From: an uncultured Chloroflexus sp.
GTDB lineage: Bacteria > Chloroflexota > Chloroflexia > Chloroflexales > Chloroflexaceae
Assembly: GCF_937129525.1 (NCBI RefSeq)
Contig: NZ_CAKZNK010000030.1
Span: 1-38,110 of the forward strand
DNA length: 38,110 bases
Reading direction: 5' to 3'
Part shown: positions 32,590 to 38,110 of the stretch, one piece after another
Position numbering within the stretch: position 1 is the stretch's first letter
How the letters are laid out: the number at the start of each line of letters is the position of its first letter
Notes under the pieces: model-generated
What the model was told of the DNA's origin: nothing
Databases searched by the model: none
The model's input: only the letters and a program-made list of their open reading frames with translations
Program-made: the position numbers and the translations under genes

Positions 32590-33537
32590 ATGAATGAACC
32601 GGCAATCGAAACTATTGATCTGGTCAAGCGCTATGGAACGCTAACCGCGCTCGATCACGTCAACCTGCAAGCGCCGGCGGGTCGCATCTACGCGCTGCTC
32701 GGCCCGAATGGCGCCGGCAAGACGACCCTGCTCAGCATTTTGACCACTCTGCTACCACCCACTGCTGGCAGCGCGCGCATTCTCGGTTTCGATGTCAGTC
32801 GCGATGCCGCCGAAGTGCGTCGCCGAATCGGGGTAACCTTTCAGGAAATGGTGCTCGATCCTTTGCTGACCGGACGCGAAACCCTCGACTTTCATGGCCG
32901 TCTCTACCGCCTGCCCGCCGCAATGCGTCGCCAGCGCATCGCCGAGCTGGTTGAGCTGGCACAATTGACCGACGCGATTGATCGTCCGGTGAAGAGTTAT
33001 TCTGGCGGGATGAAACGGCGGCTCGAGCTGGCCCGCGGCCTGATGACCGATCCGCAGGTGCTCGTGCTCGACGAACCAACGCAGGGCCTCGATCCACAAA
33101 ATCGGGTCAATATCTGGAACTATGTGCGCGATCTCAATCGCCAGCGCGGGATGACGATCCTGCTCACTACCCACGCCATGGATGAAGCGGAGGCGCTGGC
33201 CGATCTGGTTGGCATTATCGACCACGGTCGCCTGATCGTCTCCGGTCAACCATCCGAATTGATCGCTGCGATGGGTTCGGACGTGATCCGCGTGCGCGGA
33301 CAGGGCAACTTCGATCACGTGGCCGCAATTGCCGCTACCCTGGAAGGGGTGAGCCGGGTTGAAACCGATCCGGCTGATGGGCTGGCGCTGATCTATGCCG
33401 ACAACGGGAGCCGTCGCCTGCCGGCAATCCTGAACACGATCAGCAACAACGGTTTTACTATCGAAGATGTGACCCTGGCCCGACCATCGCTCGGCGATGT
33501 CTTTTTGCATTACACCGGCACGGCCCTGCGCGATTGA
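32590..33537 (+). CDS. ABC transporter ATPase (DrrA-like)
   Basis: Nucleotide-binding subunit of an ABC-2 exporter, 315 residues: Walker [10 protein letters not shown] (38-46), Q-loop Gln85 in TFQEMV, signature YSGGMKRR (137-144), Walker [14 protein letters not shown] (157-169) and switch His195 in TTHAMDEA. The C-terminal 90 residues form the extension typical of DrrA/CcmA-type ATPases. It couples ATP hydrolysis to export of a drug, lipid or glycan by the permease encoded 30 bases downstream. The substrate is not predictable. AAAGG lies before the ATG. Confidence 0.95.
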   Translation: MNEPAIETIDLVKRYGTLTALDHVNLQAPAGRIYALLGPNGAGKTTLLSILTTLLPPTAGSARILGFDVSRDAAEVRRRIGVTFQEMVLDPLLTGRETLDFHGRLYRLPAAMRRQRIAELVELAQLTDAIDRPVKSYSGGMKRRLELARGLMTDPQVLVLDEPTQGLDPQNRVNIWNYVRDLNRQRGMTILLTTHAMDEAEALADLVGIIDHGRLIVSGQPSELIAAMGSDVIRVRGQGNFDHVAAIAATLEGVSRVETDPADGLALIYADNGSRRLPAILNTISNNGFTIEDVTLARPSLGDVFLHYTGTALRD

Positions 33538-33567
33538 TACTAGACTGTGCTCGCAAGGAATGTTGCT

Positions 33568-34323
33568 ATGTACGCTACCTATGTCATCTGGACGCGCCAT
33601 ATGCGCAAGTTCGTCCACCAGACCGAAGAGCTGGTCGGCCTGGCGTTGCAATCGGTGTTGTGGGTTTTGCTCTTTGGCGTCGGCATGCGCGGCATGATCA
33701 GTGATGTTGGCGGCAGTGATTATATGTCCTTCATTCTGCCGGGGATCATTGCTCTGAGCGCATTGGGTGGCGCCGTTGGCGGCGGCATGGTGTTGTTAGA
33801 CGAACGCCTGCGCGGGATTGTGAAGGAGTATCTGGCGGCGCCGATCCCGCGGCTCAGCATTTTGTTGGGCAGCGCGGCCAGCACCGCGACCAAAGCGCTC
33901 TTTCAGGCCGCACTGATGCTGTTAGTGGGGCTGCTGATGGGGGCGCGGCTGGCCTTTCAACCATCGGGCTGGATCGGCGCGCTGATCCTGCTGGCAATCT
34001 TCGCCATTGGCTTCAGCGGGCTGGCCCTGGGGGTCGCAGCTATTTCGCGCAGCATCGCCGGCTACCACGGCATGATCTTCCTGTTCAACCTGCCACTGCT
34101 GTTTGCGTCAAATGCACTCTATCCGCTCGAGGTATTGCCGGCATGGATGAAGGTGATCGTGTTGATCAATCCGGCTACCTACCTGATCGATGCGGTGCGC
34201 GCGCTGGCCTTCGGCGTCGAAGCAACGCTGCCGCTCTGGCTTAGCGCGCTGGTACTCAGTGGCTTTGCCGTCGCAAGCATGGCGTTTGCGCTTAAACTCT
34301 TTCAGCGTTCGCTGCGGGCGTAA
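33568..34323 (+). CDS. ABC-2 type permease subunit
   Basis: Membrane component of the exporter, 251 residues with about six helices and no ATPase motifs. MSFILPGIIALSALGGAVGGGMVLLDERLRGIVKEYL and the segment FLFNLPLLFASNALYPLEVLPAWMK (with the conserved NP in VLINPATYLIDAVR) are typical of DrrB/NodJ-type ABC-2 permeases. ATG 33568 is used, 8 bases after AAGGA; a GTG at 33547 is possible but would put coding before that site. It is co-transcribed with the ATPase gene. Confidence 0.93.
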   Translation: MYATYVIWTRHMRKFVHQTEELVGLALQSVLWVLLFGVGMRGMISDVGGSDYMSFILPGIIALSALGGAVGGGMVLLDERLRGIVKEYLAAPIPRLSILLGSAASTATKALFQAALMLLVGLLMGARLAFQPSGWIGALILLAIFAIGFSGLALGVAAISRSIAGYHGMIFLFNLPLLFASNALYPLEVLPAWMKVIVLINPATYLIDAVRALAFGVEATLPLWLSALVLSGFAVASMAFALKLFQRSLRA

Positions 34324-34353
34324 CTCGCCGAATGTAGCGCCATCTGCCGCAGG

Positions 34354-35346
34354 CTAACCACCGTTGTCCGACGCTGGCTGACAACCGACCAGATTGGTGG
34401 GATCGATGTTCACGTCGCCCCGCCAGATCTGATAGTCAAGATGTGGCCCGCTGGCGAAGCCGGTGCTACCCAGCAAGCCAATCGTCTCGCCGGCGCGCAC
34501 CCGCTGCCCGTCGCTTACCGTCACGATGGCCAGATGCGAATAGCCCGTGCGCCAGACCTGATCGGGCGCCAGCACCCATATGTGATGACCGGCGGGATAA
34601 CTGTTCATCGTCACTTTGACCACGCCATCGTGAGTCGCCACAACCGGCGCATACCAGCTCGCACCCGGCTCGGCTACGCCATCACCATCGCTATCAATCG
34701 CGAGATCGATCGCGCCCCAGATATGAGCCGGGGCATGGGTTCCCACGCCATACCCTTGCGTGATCACGACCTGCCCACTGACCGGTTGCACCGGACAACC
34801 ATGCGGGCCGGCCTCGTCGAGATAAAAGCGAGCCGGCGCCATCGGTAACGGGTTGCGCGGCGCAGGGGCAATCAGCGGCGCTAACGCATCGGGTGTCGGG
34901 GTCAGCGCGAGGCGAGCCGGCATCGGCGAATCGATCACCGGCGATTCCGGCAAGGCCGCTGGCGCAACCGGCAATTGAGTCGGTTCCGGCAAGACTGCGC
35001 GCGCCAACGCGCCGGCCTGTTGCAGGATGACTGCCTGCCCGTGCCGTTGCCAGTCAGACATTACGTCAACTATCGGCAGAGACAGGGCCAGGGTTGCCGC
35101 CAGACCAGCCACCAACACCAGCGGTGTTCCCTCAAGTTGTGGAAGCGGTGATTGTGGCGGCCTTGAGGGCAGCAGCGCTGCCGGTGACAGGCCCAACACG
35201 AACGCGATAGCCTCAGCTTCGTGAGGGTTGAGACGGCGCATGCCATACTCAGCTTCGGCGATGACACGCGCCGGAATACCGCTCAACAAGGCCAGATCAA
35301 TCAGGGTCAATGCGCGAGCGCGACGAAGCAGGCGGAGGTGATGCAT
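34354..35346 (-). CDS. HTH-TM-M23 protein with degenerate active site
   Basis: Protein of 330 residues: an N-terminal helix-turn-helix of the Cro/RodZ type (8-60, ALTLIDLALLSGIPARVIAEAE), a membrane helix (about 75-95), a Pro/Ala-rich linker (115-170) and a LytM/M23 domain (about 185-318). M23 peptidases cut peptidoglycan cross-bridges using a zinc held by HxxxD and HxH. Here the first motif is HIWGAID (His208, Asp214, wrong spacing), the SHL histidine is kept (His271), and the last motif is HLD (His302, Asp304) instead of HLH. Between them is a Ca-loop-like DSDGDGVAE (218-226). It may be an inactive, regulatory homologue or an altered metal enzyme. GGAG lies 7 bases before ATG 35346. Confidence 0.82.
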   Translation of the reverse strand: MHHLRLLRRARALTLIDLALLSGIPARVIAEAEYGMRRLNPHEAEAIAFVLGLSPAALLPSRPPQSPLPQLEGTPLVLVAGLAATLALSLPIVDVMSDWQRHGQAVILQQAGALARAVLPEPTQLPVAPAALPESPVIDSPMPARLALTPTPDALAPLIAPAPRNPLPMAPARFYLDEAGPHGCPVQPVSGQVVITQGYGVGTHAPAHIWGAIDLAIDSDGDGVAEPGASWYAPVVATHDGVVKVTMNSYPAGHHIWVLAPDQVWRTGYSHLAIVTVSDGQRVRAGETIGLLGSTGFASGPHLDYQIWRGDVNIDPTNLVGCQPASDNGG

Positions 35347-35526
35347 TGATGTGCTCCATATTAAAGGCACGACTGCCACGAGCGTACCATATCCGCGCAA
35401 CGTCCAGTGATGACAGAATGAGTACAATTCGCGGCAGCGACGCGACAAACGGATACGGCACAACAGTAGCCGGCCTCGAGCGCGCCTGTTCCTCTCGGTC
35501 TACGCTGTCCTTGCCGCTTCAACGAC

Positions 35527-35549
35527 GAGCGTGACACGCCGTCACGCTC
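35527..35549. other. Perfect stem-loop upstream of M23 gene
   Basis: GAGCGTGAC (35527-35535) and GTCACGCTC (35541-35549) are perfect 9-bp arms around ACGCC, in the gene-free stretch upstream of the divergent M23 gene. No T tract follows. It could be an operator or a transcript end. Confidence 0.4.
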
Positions 35550-35585
35550 AGCGTGAACAATGCCCGCCATTTTGCGCCGACAATG

Positions 35586-35811
35586 CGCGCCCGTGAGCGG
35601 GGAGCGAACCGTCGGGATGATTGCCGCACATGCTCTGCGGAGATCAATGCGTGACATCGGGTAAGAGCGCGGCGCGCCGCGCCCCCTCCGCTCAGGCGTT
35701 GTTCCCGCTTGCCGCGGGAGCCATGCGCGCGAGCGGATGGCGCGCCGCTGGGGTGATTGTCGTTTCCGCTCCCCGTTGGGGAACGCTGATAACGAGCAGC
35801 GCGCGCTTTTT
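35586..35811 (+). other. GC-rich self-complementary region, possible structured RNA
   Basis: No coding frame is convincing here. GGGGAGCG (35600-35607) can pair with CGCTCCCC (35767-35774) and GCGCGC (35585-35590) with GCGCGC near 35800, bracketing about 200 bases. Inside are the hairpin TCCCGC/GCGGGA (loop TTGCC, 35702-35718) and a 16-base palindrome of GC only near 35669. The stretch ends in GCGCGCGCTTTTTT (to 35811), as a terminator would. It matches no RNA family that I can recognise. Confidence 0.3.
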
Positions 35812-35821
35812 TCAGACCATC

Positions 35822-35896
35822 TTGACTTTTCTGTAGTTATTTGTTATCATTACTGATAACAATAGAAGATATGATAACGATCTAAAAAGTGTTATC
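35822..35896 (+). promoter_or_regulatory. AT-rich promoter with overlapping operator palindromes
   Basis: TTGACT (35822-35827) and TATCAT (35845-35850) are 17 bases apart with TGT before the -10. The -10 lies inside a perfect palindrome, TTGTTATCA (35841-35849) and TGATAACAA (35854-35862). Two further half sites follow, GATAAC at 35873-35878 and GTTATC at 35891-35896. This is the layout of a repressor-controlled promoter. The first good gene downstream is the CPBP protease, some 500 bases away. The 470 bases between (35897-36368) hold no gene or element that I can support. Confidence 0.6.
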
Positions 35897-36368
35897 TTGC
35901 GCTATGCCTCACCAACGGTTTGCCATCGGTCGCGACCTGCGCCTGCCGCGCAATCAGCGCATTGCTTCCCGCTTCTTTAGCTCTGGCGTGGCTACTCTCG
36001 CCTGTTTCAGAGCGCATCGCTTTCCGCCAATCGCAAGGTTGCCCTTGAAGCGAGACATCGCTGGTCGCCTGCGCGCAGCGTTTACCGCTCGCCCACATCC
36101 CGGCATGGCGCAGCAGAACGGATACAATCGGCACAGCAGTCCGGCATGGTTCGCAATCATGCCTGCGGCGCTCAGCCGCTGGCGCTCGTAACGGCAGGTC
36201 ACGCGCTGCGCTGCCGCCTTGCGCGCCGGCATCCATTCCGCCGAACAGGCGATAGCTGTGAAGTCTGGACGTGTTCCGTCAAAGGAGGTTGTTCGCGCGG
36301 CCAGTATCTCTATCATCATCTTTCAATCCTCCATACCAATCGCTTTCAACATCGCAAGAGAGGCAACA

Positions 36369-37343
36369 ATGCTAGACTGGATGACTCGCAATCGACTGTA
36401 TGATCTGGCCCGCCAGGGTCAACGTCTCACGCCATGGTGGGGCGTGCTGCCGCTCGGCATCGTGATGATATTTGGCTCATGGTTGTTCGCTTTCCTTGTT
36501 GCAGTGGTAGAGATTGCGCTCTTCGGCCTGCCCGGAAGCGATACCTACGTCGCGCGACCGCCGCTCCTGGCCGGCCTCTTTCTCGGGTTAAACCTGGCGA
36601 TCTCGTTTGGCGCGATCATTCTGCTGGTCTGGCTGTGGGTGCGCTTCTACGAGCGGCGCTCGTTCGCAACGCTAGGTTTTGAGCGCAAGAATGCGCTATT
36701 CCAGTATGCGCGTGGCCTGATCATCGGCTTACTTGCTTTCACTACCACCATCGGGTTGATGGCGCCGTTCGGCTACGTCAGCGTTGAAGCGAGCGACCCA
36801 ACGCGGGTAGGTTTGGCAGCACTCGGCGGCGTCATCCTGGTCTTCCTCCCCGGCTGGCTGATTCAGGGAGCCGCCGAAGAGATCTTGACTCGCGGCTGGA
36901 TGCTTCCGGCGCTCGGCGCGCGCTACCGCCCCTGGGTAGGCATTCTGATCTCGTCGATCTTCTTCGGGATCATGCACGCGCTCAACCCCAATCTGACTGC
37001 GCTGAGTATGATTAATCTCATTCTGTACGGAGCTTTTGCCGCCATGTACGCGCTGCGCGAAGAGTCGCTATGGGGTATCTGCGCCTTCCACTCGATCTGG
37101 AACTGGACGCAGGGCAATCTGTTTGGCATGCCTGTCAGCGGCCAGGATCAGGATTTAGTTGGCAACCCGGGCACGATCTTCAATCTGATGGAAACTGGCC
37201 CTGACTGGTTTACCGGCGGCGCGTTCGGCCCCGAAGGCGGTCTGGTGACGACCATCGTGCTGGTGTTGAGTATGCTTATTATTGTCTTCTGGCCGAAGCA
37301 AGCGCTGACCAGCGCGCCTGTGGCGATAGGCGATAGGCGATAG
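36369..37343 (+). CDS. CPBP-family intramembrane metalloprotease
   Basis: Polytopic membrane protein of 324 residues with about eight helices, of the CAAX protease/bacteriocin-processing (Abi, PF02517-type) family. All three catalytic motifs are present: EExxxR (Glu170, Glu171, Arg175 in AAEEILTRGW), FxxxH (His203 in FFGIMHAL) and HxxxN (His241, Asn245 in FHSIWNW). The substrate is unknown; related proteins process prenylated peptides or bacteriocins, or act in immunity. GAGAGG lies 5 bases before ATG 36369. In-frame upstream codons from 36219 look non-coding. The last few residues (VAIGDRR) and the stop codon are encoded by the start of the heptamer repeat array. Confidence 0.9.
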   Translation: MLDWMTRNRLYDLARQGQRLTPWWGVLPLGIVMIFGSWLFAFLVAVVEIALFGLPGSDTYVARPPLLAGLFLGLNLAISFGAIILLVWLWVRFYERRSFATLGFERKNALFQYARGLIIGLLAFTTTIGLMAPFGYVSVEASDPTRVGLAALGGVILVFLPGWLIQGAAEEILTRGWMLPALGARYRPWVGILISSIFFGIMHALNPNLTALSMINLILYGAFAAMYALREESLWGICAFHSIWNWTQGNLFGMPVSGQDQDLVGNPGTIFNLMETGPDWFTGGAFGPEGGLVTTIVLVLSMLIIVFWPKQALTSAPVAIGDRR

Positions 37344-37363
37344 GCGATAGGCGATTGCCGATA

Positions 37364-38015
37364 GGCCCCACGGTGAGGGTAGCGATGGGCGGGGAGGGGG
37401 TAGGGGCGAAGCGCTGCTTCGCCCCTCCATCTGCCAGGAATAGCCGATAGCCGATAGCCGATAGCTGATAGCTGATAGGCCCTCTGCGACCTCCGCGACC
37501 TCTGCGGTAGGATCAATAGCCGATAGCTGATAGGCGATAGCCGATAGCTGATAGGCGATAGGCGATTGCCGATAGGCGATTGCCGATAGGCCCCACGGTG
37601 AGGGTAGCGGTGAGCGGGGAGGGGGTAGGGGCGAAGCGCTGCTTCGCCCCTCCATCTGCCAGGAATAGCCGATAGCTGATAGGCGATAGCCGATAGCCGA
37701 TAGCTGATAGCCGATAGGCCCTCTGCGACCTCCGCGACCTCTGCGGTAGGATCAATAGCCGATAGCTGATAGGCGATAGCCGATAGCTGATAGGCGATAG
37801 CCGATAGCCGATAGCCGATAGCTGATAGGCCCTCTGCGACCTCCGCGACCTCTGCGGTAGGATCAATAGCCGATAGGCGATAGCCGATAGCTGATAGCTG
37901 ATAGGCGATAGGCGATTGCCGATAGGCGATTGCCGATAGGCCCCACGGTGAGGGTAGCGGTGAGCGGGGAGGGGGTAGGGGCGAAGCGCTGCTTCGCCCC
38001 TCCATCTGCCAGGAA
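37364..38015 (+). repeat. Module A of the array (three 77-bp copies)
   Basis: Copies at 37364-37440, 37589-37665 and 37939-38015, each starting GGCCCCACGGTG and ending TGCCAGGAA. The first differs slightly (ATGGGC for GTGAGC). Each contains an 11-bp perfect hairpin, AGGGGCGAAGC/GCTTCGCCCCT with loop GCT (37402-37426 in the first copy), resembling REP or MITE-type palindromes. Confidence 0.9.
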
Positions 38016-38105
38016 TAGCCGATAGCTGATAGGCGATAGCCGATAGCCGATAGCTGATAGCCGATAGGCCCTCTGCGACCTCCGCGACCTCTGCGGTAGG
38101 ATCAA
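37478..38105 (+). repeat. Module B of the array (four 39-bp copies)
   Basis: Copies at 37478-37516, 37717-37755, 37828-37866 and 38067-38105, each GGCCCTCTGCG, a CTCCGCGAC core, then CTCTGCGG and TAGGATCAA. The inner CCTCTGCGAC/CCTCCGCGAC pattern is itself a degenerate 9-10-bp repeat. The four copies look identical. Confidence 0.9.
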
Positions 38106-38110
38106 TAGCC

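Larger units (their letters stand above)
37323..38110 (+). repeat. Composite heptamer tandem-repeat array
   Basis: Runs of 7-bp units GATAGGC, GATAGCC and GATAGCT (with GATTGCC variants) are interrupted by two longer modules in the order A-B-A-B-B-A-B. The stretch 37589-37760 recurs as 37939-38110, so there is a 350-bp higher-order duplication. The array continues past the window edge. Because three heptamers make 21 bases, all frames on the minus strand stay open and give YRLSAIG-like peptides, which I regard as non-coding. No gene is supported in 37344-38110. Confidence 0.95.

Noticed and set aside
35586-35811. 6S RNA, RNase P RNA, tmRNA or SRP RNA
   Set aside because: None of the conserved sequence blocks of RNase P, tmRNA or SRP RNA was found, and the 6S central bubble could not be drawn convincingly by eye.
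35889-36319. Open frames on both strands (100-121 codons) behind the AT-rich operator
   Set aside because: They overlap each other in opposite directions, lack ribosome-binding sites and look like translated GC-rich DNA; no family resemblance.
37148-38005. Long minus-strand open frames encoding YRLSAIG/SAIAYQL repeats
   Set aside because: Three heptamers make 21 bases, so the repeat keeps every minus-strand frame open; the peptide merely mirrors the DNA repeat and there is no ribosome-binding site or family match.
37323-38110. CRISPR-like array
   Set aside because: The units are 7-bp tandem repeats with modules of 39 and 77 bp; there are no unique spacers of even length and no cas genes.

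Overview
The window looks like chromosomal DNA from a filamentous anoxygenic phototroph of the Chloroflexota, most likely Chloroflexus or a close relative. This is inferred from the gene set and from the base composition, which I judge by eye to be moderately GC-rich. A second clue is the heptamer repeat at the right end, whose translation gives the YRLSAIG-type junk peptides I associate with these genomes. No rRNA, tRNA, CRISPR array, phage or complete insertion sequence was found.

Layout. Positions 79-7754 carry housekeeping and metabolic genes: a MenH-like hydrolase divergent from lon, a frameshifted DUF309 gene behind a family 4 glycosyltransferase, a PHP phosphoesterase, a MntR-like metal regulator, and an enoyl-CoA hydratase. 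Positions 7802-11677 hold a soluble PAS hybrid histidine kinase and an MFS transporter. Positions 11796-17063 look like an exopolysaccharide and signalling block: a glycosyltransferase, two tandem Wzz/YveK-like membrane adaptors, a CpsD-like ATPase with an eroded P-loop, and an OmpR-type response regulator with its membrane kinase. Positions 17307-22180 (minus strand) are the rod-shape operon mreB-mreC-mreD-mrdA. Diverging from it is a fused ChlI-ChlD-type chelatase gene. Next come a three-domain S1 protein, the conserved rpmH-rnpA-yidC-jag cluster, a PfkB-type kinase, a KimA-like potassium transporter, a two-gene ABC exporter, a degenerate M23 protein and a CPBP membrane protease. The last 790 bases are a composite tandem repeat.

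How the genes fit together. MreBCD and PBP2 organise lateral wall growth. RpmH, RnpA, YidC and Jag link ribosome assembly, RNase P and membrane insertion. The Wzz/CpsD block would control polysaccharide chain export, with the adjacent two-component pair as a possible regulator.

The most interesting signals are three. (1) A run of nine A residues at the exact I/D-domain junction of the chelatase gene, where a -1 slip gives an immediate stop and a 363-residue ChlI-like product. (2) A compact promoter, antiterminator and terminator leader before the KimA-like gene. (3) A repeat array built from GATAGSY heptamers and two interleaved modules, with a 350-bp higher-order duplication, that has run into the 3' end of the protease gene. 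An AT-rich operator and promoter at 35822-35896 with no recognisable gene immediately behind it is a further loose end.
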